Assembly: GCA_024635735.1 (NCBI GenBank)
Contig: JAGXII010000167.1
Coordinates: forward strand, 1 to 17,538
Direction: 5' to 3'
Length of the DNA: 17,538 nt
Origin: Christiangramia sp.
GTDB taxonomy: Bacteria; Bacteroidota; Bacteroidia; Flavobacteriales; Flavobacteriaceae
Part shown: positions 7,417 through 15,672 of the stretch, piece by piece
How the letters are laid out: every line of letters begins with the position of its first letter
Position numbering within the stretch: the first letter of the stretch is position 1
Program-made: the position numbers and the translations under genes
The notes under the pieces: model-generated
Databases searched by the model: none
What the model was told of the DNA's origin: nothing
What the model saw: the letters and a program-made list of their open reading frames with translations, nothing else

Positions 7417-8664
7417 ATGGATTATTTTCTTATTACCAGTGTTCTTGTAACACTCGCGGCAATATTTGGTTTTTTGAATGTGAAATTCCTCAAATTACCA
7501 AACAGTATAGGCCTGATGCTAATAACAATCATTTTTAGTCTGGGGATACTGGCTATAAGTATTTTTGATGATACACTCCTGAATGCCGAAAAAGAGATAA
7601 TCACTAGCATAGATTTTCAAACCGTCTTGCTGGATGTGATGTTAAGCTTTATACTTTTCGCAGGGGCTTTGCATACGAATTTTGAACAGCTAAAAGTTCA
7701 AAGATGGCCCATTTTGGCATTTGCGACTTTAGGTGTACTCGTCTCTACTTTCCTGGTAGGAACTGCCATGTTTTTTATCCTTCAATTAATTTCTCTGGAA
7801 GTGGAATATATTTACTGCCTGCTTTTTGGTGCTTTAATTTCACCCACAGATCCTATTGCAGTACTTGGAATATTAAAAAAAGCGGGGGCGCCAAAAAAGC
7901 TTGAAGCAAAGATAGTGGGAGAATCCCTATTTAATGACGGGGTAGGAATTGTAATTTTTCTCACTATATATAGAATCGCTTCTTCCGGGGAAGGGAAGGT
8001 AACACCGTCTCAAGTAATGGAACTTTTTGGAACCGAAGTAATAGGCGGAATTACCATTGGGATTCTTCTGGGTTATATTACCTACCGCATTATGAAGTCT
8101 ATAGATGATTACGATATCGAAGTGATTGTTACCCTGGCTGCGGTGATGGGAGGAACTGCGTTGGCTAATCATTATCATTTTTCGGCTCCGTTAGCCATGG
8201 TTACAGCCGGACTCATTGTTGGTAACGATACGGTACGTGCCTCTACCATGTCTGAAACTACTGAGGCCTATGTAGATAAATTCTGGGAACTGGTAGATAT
8301 ACTTCTTAATACGATCCTTTTTGTTTTAATAGGAATGGAAATGCTGGTACTTACCTTTGAAAACGGTTATGTGCTAGCAGGTTTAATTGCAATTCCCGTT
8401 CTTTTACTTTGTCGTTTTGGCTCCTTACTCATACCTATCCAGTTCTTTCGCAAAAGACTTGATTTTGTACCCCGAACTAACCTTATTATGACATGGGGTG
8501 GATTAAGAGGCGGAATCTCGATCGCACTGGCTCTAAGCCTGACCTCTGAGATGCACCGGGAATTATTTCTGGTGATTACTTATTTTGTGGTGGTATTTTC
8601 CATCCTCGTTCAGGGGCTAAGCGTGGGCAAACTCATTGAAAAAATCGGATTAAAAAGAACCTAA
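7417..8664 (+). CDS. CPA1-family Na+/H+ antiporter (NhaP-like)
   Basis: A 415-residue integral membrane protein with about twelve to thirteen hydrophobic segments. It contains the ion-binding motifs of cation:proton antiporter family 1: ALISPTDPIAVLG with T144-D145-P146 in the unwound TM region, and GESLFNDGVGIV with N173-D174, the Asn-Asp pair typical of electroneutral antiporters. The C-terminal part has TWGGLRGGISIALALSL, a further family hallmark with its conserved arginine. It should exchange cytoplasmic Na+ (or K+) for H+, fitting a marine bacterium. It has no long cytoplasmic C-terminal domain, so it is a short NhaP-like form. It ends nine bases from the convergent cphA stop, with no room for a terminator between them. 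Confidence 0.92.
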   Translation: MDYFLITSVLVTLAAIFGFLNVKFLKLPNSIGLMLITIIFSLGILAISIFDDTLLNAEKEIITSIDFQTVLLDVMLSFILFAGALHTNFEQLKVQRWPILAFATLGVLVSTFLVGTAMFFILQLISLEVEYIYCLLFGALISPTDPIAVLGILKKAGAPKKLEAKIVGESLFNDGVGIVIFLTIYRIASSGEGKVTPSQVMELFGTEVIGGITIGILLGYITYRIMKSIDDYDIEVIVTLAAVMGGTALANHYHFSAPLAMVTAGLIVGNDTVRASTMSETTEAYVDKFWELVDILLNTILFVLIGMEMLVLTFENGYVLAGLIAIPVLLLCRFGSLLIPIQFFRKRLDFVPRTNLIMTWGGLRGGISIALALSLTSEMHRELFLVITYFVVVFSILVQGLSVGKLIEKIGLKRT

Positions 8665-8673
8665 TCTGTACTC

Positions 8674-11346
8674 TCAGTTTTTAAAGATAAAGTTGGATCT
8701 ATAACTTCTGCTTTTTGATCTCCTGGAGTGGAGTTTCCTTTGTTCCTCTCTCAGTTTCTTTAATAAACGAATGGAATCACCTATAGAATCACTGCTTAAA
8801 ACAATTAAAGAATTTTCTGGAGCAATCCGGATTGAATATTTAATAGCTTCGGTTTCTGAAGGAACCAAACTCACTGGTTTTCCCGCGTCGAACTTATGAA
8901 TCCCTACTTTGAGAAGATCAATTAGATATTCAGCAGATTTTCCTCTTAGATCTCTGTCATTCCTGATGATGATTTCATCAAACATTTGTGCGGCAATATT
9001 TCCTATTTTAATGGTATCCTCTTCAAGGCGATCACCTATGCCAGCAATAATACCTATGCGGTAGCTGGCTTCCATAGAATTTGTAAATTTTTGCAAAGCA
9101 AGCATTCCCGATGGGTTGTGGGCATAGTCCATTAAGAAATTGAATTTTTTAAATTTGAAAAGGTTAAGCCTTCCCGGCGTTTGATTTTCTGAAGGGATAA
9201 AACTTTCCAGAGCAGCTTTCATGTCGTGGATACCTATTCCCTGAATATGTGCCGCGAGTACAGCAGGTAGAATATTCTGAATCATGAATATCGCTTTAGC
9301 TTCAAAGGTGATAGGAATATTTTCAGCCTTCATAACCCTCATTTTCCATACACCGCTGGTAATGGTGATATATCCTTCTTCATATATGGCTGTGAGGCCT
9401 CCATCTTCCTGAAAATCTTTGATTCTCTGGTTATTTTCATCCATAGAAAAAAGTGCGATTTTACAATTCAGATTTTCTCTCATCTTATATACTAAATCAT
9501 CATCTGCATTTAGAATCGCATATCCATCTTTTTTCACCGTTTCAGGAATAACTGCTTTCAATCTGGCTAATTGGGCGATAGTATGAATACCGCCTAAACC
9601 AAGGTGGTCTCCTTCAACATTGGTTACGATCCCGATATCTGATTCCTTAAAGGCAAGACCGGCTCTCAAAAGGCCGCCCCGGGCACATTCCAGTACGGCA
9701 AAATTTATAGTAGGATCGCGAAGTACCATCCCGGTACTCTTTGGTCCCGTACAGTCACCTTTCATAACCATTCTATTTTGAATATAAACCCCGTCTGTGG
9801 TAGTATAGCCCACCAGTTTACCGCTGAGTTTAGCCATATGCGCGATGAGTCGGGTAGTAGTTGTCTTTCCATTGGTACCTGTGACGGCAATGATGGGGAT
9901 TCTTCCCATCTCATTCTTTTTTGGAAAAAGTGCATCCAGTACGGGTGCCGCAACATTTCTAGGCAATCCGGTTGTTGGTGCCAGATGCATTCTGAATCCA
10001 GGGCCGGCATTCACTTCGATCACACACCCTCCGGTCTCTTCAATAGGTTTGGAAACATCATTAGTAATAATATCTATACCACATATATCAAGGTCTATAA
10101 GCCTGGCAATTCTTTCTACCAGGAAGATATTGGATGAATGGACAATATCGGTAACATCCTCTGCAGTTCCTCCGGTACTAAGGTTGGCAGTATCTTTGAG
10201 TATAAGCATTTCTCCTTCGCCTAAAACTGAATTTAGATTATAGCCCTTCTTCTGGATAAGTGATAGACTTATTTCATTAAGATCTATTTTAGTGAGCATT
10301 TTTTCGTGCCTGTAACCTCTTCGGGGATCTGCGTTTATTTCTTCAACCAATTCCGCTATGGTAGATTTACCATTTCCCACGACATTTGCAGGTGTGCGTT
10401 TAGCTGCAGCTACCAGTTTGAAATTGATAACCAGAAAACGATAATCCTCGCCATAAATATGACTTTCCACGATTATCTTGTTGGAAACCTTACGGGCATT
10501 ATTATAAGCTTCAATAGCCTCCTTAATATTCTGAATATCTGAAGTAATCCCGCGACCGTGATTCCCGTCAACCGGCTTAATCACCACAGGAAATCCCAGC
10601 ACTTTTATTGCTTCTTTTAATTCCTCTATATCGCTTATCTTTTTACCCTGGGGAACCTTGATAGACGCTTCATTCAGGAGATATTTGGTTTCGTTTTTAT
10701 CACCAGCAATCTCCACAGCTATACTGCTGGTCTTACTGGTTACAGTAGCCTGAATTCTTTGCTGGTAAGCACCATAACCAAGCTGGCAAAATGAACTGTC
10801 GTTTAATCTTAACCACGGTATTCCACGGTTTTCGGCTTCCTTGATGATAGATTCGGTACTTGGTCCAAGTCTTCCATATTCGTATAATTCCCGTAATTCC
10901 TTAAGATCTTTATCGAGGTCATATGCTATTCCATTTATCATAGCATGACATATATTTACCGCAGCCTTAGCCGCATATCTTCCGGCTTCTTCTTCAATAT
11001 ATGAGAACACTACATGATAAATTCCTTTAGGACCATAACTTCTGGTTCTGCCAAAACCCGTGTCCATTCCGGCCATAGTTTGTATTTCTAATGCAATATG
11101 TTCCACTATATGACCCATCCACGTACCTTCTTTTAGTCGATTAATAAATCCACCGGGTTCATTTTCTGAACAATAATGATCTTTAAGGCCGGGAAGTAAT
11201 TTAATAAGACGCTCATTAAAACCAGGGATACTATCAGAAGGGAAGTCCTCCATTTCTTCGAGATCAAGGACCATTACAATAAGCTGATGACGCCTCACAG
11301 ACCAGTAATTAGGCCCGCGCATGGCCTGAATTTTTTTAATTTTCAT
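8674..11346 (-). CDS. cphA: cyanophycin synthetase
   Basis: An 890-residue enzyme that makes cyanophycin (multi-L-arginyl-poly-L-aspartate) by adding Asp to the backbone and then Arg to the side chain, using ATP for each step. Three regions can be read: an N-terminal domain (about 1-160, with RGPNYWSVRRHQLIVMVLDL and GTWMGHIVEHIALEIQ), an ATP-grasp domain (about 200-470, with VVIKPVDGNHGRGI near 255 and GCVIEVNAGPGFRMH near 440), and a Mur-ligase-like domain (about 480-870) with P-loop GTNGKTTTT starting at G490, LECARGGLLRAGLAF and MDYAHNPSGM. The length agrees with cyanobacterial CphA1, so it appears full-length and active. The C-terminal 25 residues are basic and variable. ATG at 11344-11346 is the start. 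It is divergent from cyanophycinase, with about 87 bases between the chosen starts. Confidence 0.96.
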   Translation of the reverse strand: MKIKKIQAMRGPNYWSVRRHQLIVMVLDLEEMEDFPSDSIPGFNERLIKLLPGLKDHYCSENEPGGFINRLKEGTWMGHIVEHIALEIQTMAGMDTGFGRTRSYGPKGIYHVVFSYIEEEAGRYAAKAAVNICHAMINGIAYDLDKDLKELRELYEYGRLGPSTESIIKEAENRGIPWLRLNDSSFCQLGYGAYQQRIQATVTSKTSSIAVEIAGDKNETKYLLNEASIKVPQGKKISDIEELKEAIKVLGFPVVIKPVDGNHGRGITSDIQNIKEAIEAYNNARKVSNKIIVESHIYGEDYRFLVINFKLVAAAKRTPANVVGNGKSTIAELVEEINADPRRGYRHEKMLTKIDLNEISLSLIQKKGYNLNSVLGEGEMLILKDTANLSTGGTAEDVTDIVHSSNIFLVERIARLIDLDICGIDIITNDVSKPIEETGGCVIEVNAGPGFRMHLAPTTGLPRNVAAPVLDALFPKKNEMGRIPIIAVTGTNGKTTTTRLIAHMAKLSGKLVGYTTTDGVYIQNRMVMKGDCTGPKSTGMVLRDPTINFAVLECARGGLLRAGLAFKESDIGIVTNVEGDHLGLGGIHTIAQLARLKAVIPETVKKDGYAILNADDDLVYKMRENLNCKIALFSMDENNQRIKDFQEDGGLTAIYEEGYITITSGVWKMRVMKAENIPITFEAKAIFMIQNILPAVLAAHIQGIGIHDMKAALESFIPSENQTPGRLNLFKFKKFNFLMDYAHNPSGMLALQKFTNSMEASYRIGIIAGIGDRLEEDTIKIGNIAAQMFDEIIIRNDRDLRGKSAEYLIDLLKVGIHKFDAGKPVSLVPSETEAIKYSIRIAPENSLIVLSSDSIGDSIRLLKKLREEQRKLHSRRSKSRSYRSNFIFKN

Positions 11347-11433
11347 GGAATTAATTAATTGACTTATAAAGGTTTAATAAAATTAGCCTTTTTAATCCAA
11401 CAAGCGTATTTTAGTATTCTCAATATTACGTTA
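11347..11433. promoter_or_regulatory. shared divergent promoter region of cphA and cphB
   Basis: This 87-base AT-rich spacer is the only place for promoters of both cphA (leftward) and cphB (rightward), unless either is read from elsewhere. It begins with a 12-bp palindrome, AATTAATTAATT, five bases from the cphA ATG. I find no exact TAnnTTTG box in either direction; TATTTTAG at 11407-11414 (plus) and TAATTTTA (minus) are one-mismatch candidates. Opposed promoters in so short a space could be co-regulated or exclusive. Confidence 0.4.
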
Positions 11434-12297
11434 ATGAATTCTAAAGGAACCTTAATTCCCATTGGTGGTAATGAAAATAAAGGTATTGGATTTAACGAAA
11501 AGTTCCATACTGAATATATTGAGAATAGTATTTTATCAAGGGTCGTCTTAGAAAGTGGAGGCCCCGAAGCCCGGATTGTAGTGATTCCTACGGCTTCCAG
11601 TATTCCAGAGGAAGTCTGGAAAAACTATAAAGAGGTTTTTGAAAAGTTGGGTTGTAAAAATGTAGAGGTCGCAGAAATAGGCGAACGCCATCAGGCGGAA
11701 AGTGATGAATATATTTCCTTAATAAAAAACGCACATTGCGTAATGTTCTCTGGTGGGAATCAGTCAGAAATTATTAGCAAAATTAAGGATACGCGACTGC
11801 ATAAAATATTACTGGATAAACATCTTAACGGTTCTTTGGTAATTGCGGGTACAAGTGCCGGAGCAATGTGCATGTCGGAAGAAATGATTACCGGAGGTCG
11901 CCAGAAAGATTCATTTGTTAAAGGAGCAGTTGGAATGATTAAAGGAATGGGGTTTTTGCCAAAAGTGATAATAGATTCCCATTTTATTCGTCGCGGAAGA
12001 TTTGGAAGACTCACAGAAGCTGTTGCCAAATTTCCACATCTTATTGGTATAGGCCTTGCTGAAAATACTGGTTTAATAATTAAAGAATGTAATACTGTGG
12101 AAGTAGTGGGATCTGGGATGGTAATTATATTTGACCCAGGTAATCTGGAGCATAACAACGAACCATATGTAGCAAATGGAGAGTTAATGTCACTTACTAA
12201 TCTTACAACTCATATTCTTTCCCAGGGTGATATGTTCAATATTGCAAAACATCAGGTTAAAATTTTACACGTAGAGCCTTATTTCTTAGGTGATTAG
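11434..12297 (+). CDS. cphB: cyanophycinase
   Basis: A serine exopeptidase of peptidase family S51 that releases beta-Asp-Arg dipeptides from cyanophycin in the cytoplasm. With ATG at 11434 it has 287 residues and begins MNSKGTLIPIGGNENKG, the usual cyanophycinase start. The same frame can be extended to a TTG at 11359, but the added 25 residues do not look like family sequence and would take up the promoter region. Motifs are FSGGNQ near residue 105, the nucleophile elbow AGTSAGAM with S141, and DSHFIRRGRFGRL near residue 180, which would supply substrate-binding residues. No signal peptide is seen, consistent with use of an intracellular store. Its TAG at 12295-12297 overlaps the TAA of the convergent isoaspartyl peptidase gene. 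Confidence 0.95.
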   Translation: MNSKGTLIPIGGNENKGIGFNEKFHTEYIENSILSRVVLESGGPEARIVVIPTASSIPEEVWKNYKEVFEKLGCKNVEVAEIGERHQAESDEYISLIKNAHCVMFSGGNQSEIISKIKDTRLHKILLDKHLNGSLVIAGTSAGAMCMSEEMITGGRQKDSFVKGAVGMIKGMGFLPKVIIDSHFIRRGRFGRLTEAVAKFPHLIGIGLAENTGLIIKECNTVEVVGSGMVIIFDPGNLEHNNEPYVANGELMSLTNLTTHILSQGDMFNIAKHQVKILHVEPYFLGD

Positions 12298-13226
12298 CTA
12301 TAGATCGCTACGGTATTTACGCCATTAAATTTTCTAAAACCTCGATACATGCCTTCAGTATTAAAAGGCAAAGCAATATTCCCGTTGGCATCAACAGCAA
12401 TAAGACCTCCATCTCCCTCAAGTTCTGGCAAACGTTTGAAAATAACCTCCTTGGTGGCTTCTTCAAGACTTTTATTTTGAAATTCCATTAAACAGGAAAC
12501 ATCGTAGGCGATAACACCTCTCATAAAGAATTCACCGCTTCCAGTACAACTAACGGCACAGGTTTTATTATTAGCATAGTTTCCAATGCCAATTAAGGGA
12601 GTATCCCCAATACGGCCCCAGTTCTTATTGGTCATTCCTCCTGTGGAGGTAGCAGCCGCAAGATTTCCTTGCCAGTCGCAGGCTACCGCACCCACAGTAC
12701 CGAATTTTGATTTTTTAGACTGGCTATGGTCTAATTGAAATTTTTCGGTATCCTTTAATTCCTGCCACTGCTGGTATCTAAATTCATCGTAAAAATACTC
12801 TTCGTTCTCGAATTCCAGATTATGCTTTCTGGCAAATTTCATAGCTCCGGAACCGGCCAGCAAAATATGGGGGCTTTTTTCCATTACCAGTCGTGCCAGT
12901 TTTACAGGGTTTTTGACTCCCGTGATCAGGCTAACTGCTCCCGCTTTGCGCTCACTTCCTTCCATGATAGAAGCTTCCATTTCGTGAGTTCCATCTGCCG
13001 TAAAAACACTGCCTTTGCCGGCATTGAATAAAGGAGAATCTTCCAGGCTGCTAACTGCCATTTCAACGGCATCAACTGCCGAACCTTTATTTTCCAGGAT
13101 TTCATAGGCAACATCAAGAGCCATTTGGAGGTCTTTTCGGTAAGCAATTTCTTTTTCAGCAGTCATCTGTCCTTTGATAAGGGTTCCTGCTCCTCCGTGT
13201 ATAGCAACTGCGATTTTCGATTTCAT
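12294..13226 (-). CDS. iaaA: isoaspartyl peptidase / plant-type L-asparaginase
   Basis: A 310-residue Ntn-hydrolase precursor that cuts itself to free an N-terminal threonine. The nucleophile is T177 in KFGTVGAVACD (T179 in E. coli IaaA). Other family features are the N-terminal AVAIHGGAGT, NAGKGSVFTADGTHEMEASIM near residue 68, STGGMTNKNWGRIGDTPLIG near residue 190, and CTGSGEFFMRG near 220. It has no signal peptide, so it acts in the cytoplasm. In this setting it should split beta-Asp-Arg released by cyanophycinase into aspartate and arginine, completing cyanophycin recycling. ATG at 13224-13226 is preferred over the upstream in-frame TTG at 13245-13247 because the family sequence begins here. 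It overlaps the cphB stop by four bases, tail to tail. Confidence 0.95.
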   Translation of the reverse strand: MKSKIAVAIHGGAGTLIKGQMTAEKEIAYRKDLQMALDVAYEILENKGSAVDAVEMAVSSLEDSPLFNAGKGSVFTADGTHEMEASIMEGSERKAGAVSLITGVKNPVKLARLVMEKSPHILLAGSGAMKFARKHNLEFENEEYFYDEFRYQQWQELKDTEKFQLDHSQSKKSKFGTVGAVACDWQGNLAAATSTGGMTNKNWGRIGDTPLIGIGNYANNKTCAVSCTGSGEFFMRGVIAYDVSCLMEFQNKSLEEATKEVIFKRLPELEGDGGLIAVDANGNIALPFNTEGMYRGFRKFNGVNTVAIYS

Positions 13227-13313
13227 AATTAGGGATCTAATTTTCAATAGTATACAAGTTACTAATGTCTTAATTCTGCCAGTGATAAAATGAGGTTAAA
13301 TTTTGAAGTTCCT

Positions 13314-13910
13314 TCAGGCTTTAAGGACCAATTGAAAAAAGGCATATTGATGCCATATTTTACCGTCATGTTTAAACAAAATTATAGTATCTGCCATGAA
13401 ATTTCTTTGATAGGATCTGTCTTTAAAACTGTTCCAGATTTGAAGAAATATGTTTCTTGAAACATCTCTCGTGGCAATGCTAATATGAGGATGAATTTTT
13501 GTTGTGAATTCCTGGTCTTCAAGTTCAATTTTAGACATAACTGATTTTTGTAAAGCAGAATGAATTTCTAAAACAGGATCGGGATTCTTAATTGTGACGA
13601 AAATTACCTTCTGAGAAAATCTGCCGAAGCCATCTAATTCCAAAAATAATGAGGACCGGTTGGTAACAAAATTCTTAAGTTTCTCTATAAAATCGGTTTC
13701 TAAATATTCTTCTATTCTAAAAGGTATCTGAAGGGTAATATGTGCCGGTAATTTCAGGGCATGTTCAACTGCATATTTATCCAGAATTTCATCCTTGAAT
13801 TCTTTTATTTCCTGCTGAATTTCTTCAGAAGGAAGCAGGGCAATAAAATAAAGCCTAGAGGTATCATTTTTATGTTTTATTGAAGACAATTTATGCTTAT
13901 TTAATCGCAA
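13314..13910 (-). CDS. 2H phosphoesterase family protein (2'-5' RNA ligase-like)
   Basis: A protein of about 198 residues with the two His-x-Thr/Ser motifs that define the 2H superfamily: LPAHITLQIPF (H57, T59) and IHPHISIATRD (H142, S144), spaced as in 2'-5' RNA ligase/ThpR and YjcG-type proteins. Members act on 2'-5' or cyclic phosphate bonds in RNA or small nucleotides; the substrate here cannot be told. The start is uncertain because no in-frame ATG exists near the beginning. TTG at 13908-13910 overlaps the upstream cyclase gene by 14 bases, whereas TTG at 13887-13889 follows the cyclase stop by seven bases and has a more A-rich lead. Either choice implies coupled translation with the cyclase gene. 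Numbering here uses the longer form. Confidence 0.8.
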   Translation of the reverse strand: MRLNKHKLSSIKHKNDTSRLYFIALLPSEEIQQEIKEFKDEILDKYAVEHALKLPAHITLQIPFRIEEYLETDFIEKLKNFVTNRSSLFLELDGFGRFSQKVIFVTIKNPDPVLEIHSALQKSVMSKIELEDQEFTTKIHPHISIATRDVSRNIFLQIWNSFKDRSYQRNFMADTIILFKHDGKIWHQYAFFQLVLKA

Positions 13911-14670
13911 TGATCCTAAGGGGACCGCCGCTTCCTCCTTTAATTTTCATAGGTAAGGCTATGATCTGAAACCCCGTTTCCGGGAGTTCTTCAAGCCTAG
14001 CTACATTTTCAAAAGCGGGTATATTTTTCGTCATTAAAGCGACGTGGGTTGCAAAATCCTGGGACTGTCCAAAATCAATACTGGCAGTATCAATGCCAAC
14101 TGCTTTGATACTCCTGTTTTCTATCAGCCATTTGGCGGCTTCAGGAGAAAGTCCGGGAAAATGTAATTTTTGAACTGCTTCCGCTCCCCGTTCATCGGTT
14201 CCCAGGTATTTCTTTTTATCTGGATAGAATTTTCCAAATCCCGTCTCCAGTAAAACAATGCTGGCCTGCGGAATTTCCCCATTTTTACTTTCCCAGTTTT
14301 TCAGATCCTGTATAGTAATAAGATAATCGGGGTTGCCAAGAGCATTCTTTGAAACATTGATTTTAACTGCATTTCCTATTAGATTTTTTAGCGGAATTTC
14401 ATCTACGCTTTTAGCGTTTTCAGCAAAGTGGATCGGAGCATCTATATGAGTTCCTCCATGCTCCGCAGCCGAAAAATTGTTGGCAGAATAAAAATAGCCT
14501 TTATCAGTTTTTCCTTTTGCAACTGTTTCAAGATTAAAATCTTCAGCAGTCACCCAGTAAATACTTTCTTTGGAAAAAGAGTGGGTAAGATCAATAATTT
14601 CTCCTTCTGGTACCTGGGCATTGGCAAAAAAAGGGAGAAAAATGAATGATAATAATAGGCTGATTTTCAT
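13897..14670 (-). CDS. secreted cyclase-family (kynurenine formamidase-like) metal hydrolase
   Basis: A 257-residue protein with a clear Sec signal peptide (MKISLLLSFIFLPFFANAQ, likely cut near residue 19), so the enzyme should be periplasmic. It has the cyclase-family (PF04199) metal-binding signature HGGTHIDAPIHF, with H71, H75, D77 and H81 as probable metal ligands. The later VLLETGFGKF, HFPGLSPEAAKWL and AVGIDTASIDFG segments are also typical. Relatives include KynB, which hydrolyses N-formylkynurenine, and other amide or lactone hydrolases; no kynurenine-pathway gene is nearby, so the substrate is open. It lies 21 bases after the broken CHAD gene and is followed by the 2H gene with overlap or near-overlap, indicating one minus-strand operon. 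Confidence 0.88.
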   Translation of the reverse strand: MKISLLLSFIFLPFFANAQVPEGEIIDLTHSFSKESIYWVTAEDFNLETVAKGKTDKGYFYSANNFSAAEHGGTHIDAPIHFAENAKSVDEIPLKNLIGNAVKINVSKNALGNPDYLITIQDLKNWESKNGEIPQASIVLLETGFGKFYPDKKKYLGTDERGAEAVQKLHFPGLSPEAAKWLIENRSIKAVGIDTASIDFGQSQDFATHVALMTKNIPAFENVARLEELPETGFQIIALPMKIKGGSGGPLRIIAIK

Positions 14671-14691
14671 GATTTCCGGTTTTTAAATGGT

Positions 14692-15587
14692 TTAATTCCA
14701 GTTTGCTTTAATATACTTCTTTATTCTGCGAACAAAATGATCCGGTTTTTCTGCATAGATCAAAAGGCCCTTATTTAGAGCTTCCTGCCTTAAATGATCA
14801 CTGTATTCCTTAACAATAGCATTAGCCAGTTCTTTCTGTTTTTTATCTTTTAACTGAAAGCTATCAGTATGAATTTTGTCGTTTAAGATCATAAGGTCAT
14901 GATCGTTTCCTAAAAAATCGGCAAGCTCATGAGTTTCCTCCTGCCAGGTTCCTATAAGATCTGGCCATAGGTCTTCCAGTAATCTAAGCTGATACCACAG
15001 GTATTTTACCCTTTTTCGCCACTCATGGAAAATTTCTTTTGAGGGTTCATTTTTGGCTGTTTTCATCGCTTCGCAACCACGCTCATAAACCCTGTGAATA
15101 CTGGGAAGTATAATTTTTATATCATTTTTTTGGACTGGCCATATAACCAGTTTTTTCTTAGCATGCTCTAATTGTTCAGGAAGATATTCTGAAAAGAAGT
15201 TTTTTGCTTCAATTCTTTTTCAAGTTCATCCCTTTGCTTTAAAATTTCTTTGTTGAGGGAATTAAAAAAACTGGCGTAGATATGATCTCCATACCGGGCT
15301 TTAATAGCCTCAATTGTTTCAAGATGAGCAGTCAGGTCTCTTATAGGGGCAAGGTCCCTGCCAAGATCACGATAAAAAATATTGATATTCTTAAATTCCT
15401 CTTCTCCCATTTCGTCCCGGAAAAGTCTTGCCAGAGCACGTAATTTTTTCAGCCTCTTCCGAATATCATGAATGGCTTCATGAAGGGGAAGTTGTTCAAG
15501 AGAATAGATGCAACCGCTAACTTCAGTTTCGGCTACTGATACAATATTTTTCTTTACACTAAGGCCTTCTTCCAGTTTATAATTCAT
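14692..15587 (-). pseudogene. CHAD-domain protein gene interrupted by one frameshift
   Basis: CHAD domains are histidine-rich helical bundles that bind polyphosphate. Two reading frames together make one CHAD protein. The first (ATG at 15585-15587 to a TAG at 15168-15170) carries the N-terminal half with HDIRKRLKKLRALARL. The second encodes the C-terminal half, with HEWRKRVKYLWYQLRLLE and the HELADFLGNDHDLMILND segment, and ends at 14692. The second frame is open well upstream of its first ATG (15064-15066) and reads NFFSEYLPEQLEHAKKKL just after the six-T run at 15200-15205. Start to stop spans 896 bases, one short of 897; adding one T to that run gives an uninterrupted 298-residue protein of normal family appearance. 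It is either a recent inactivation, a sequencing/assembly error in a homopolymer, or slippage. It lies between lysA and the cyclase gene. Confidence 0.8.
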
Positions 15588-15672
15588 TCAGGTATTTTTC
15601 TTTAAGATACCTAAATGAATTTATAGAAATGGTTAGCGTTTTATTAAAACTATGGTATTAAATAGGAAAGAA

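Noticed and set aside
9778..10243. Plus-strand reading frames of 119 and 132 residues inside cphA
   Set aside because: They lie antisense to the conserved ATP-grasp/Mur region of cyanophycin synthetase and show no domain or sensible composition. They are shadows of the real gene.
11359..11433. 25-residue N-terminal extension of cyanophycinase from a TTG start
   Set aside because: The family sequence begins at MNSKGTLIPIGG (ATG at 11434). The extension has no family character and would consume most of the cphA-cphB promoter spacer.
11760..12158. Minus-strand reading frame of 132 residues inside cphB
   Set aside because: It is antisense to the catalytic core of cyanophycinase with no recognisable protein features.
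13227..13247. Upstream TTG start for the isoaspartyl peptidase
   Set aside because: ATG at 13224-13226 is followed immediately by the conserved N-terminal AVAIHGGAG strand. The seven extra residues add nothing recognisable.
14692..15066. C-terminal CHAD half as an independent gene starting at its first ATG
   Set aside because: Its frame stays open with CHAD-like sequence back to the six-T run at 15200-15205, so it is the tail of one interrupted gene and not a separate small protein.
15590..15612. Hairpin AGGTAT/ATACCT between lysA and the CHAD gene
   Set aside because: Only six pairs around an 11-base loop with no T-run after it on the minus strand, so it is too weak to call a terminator.
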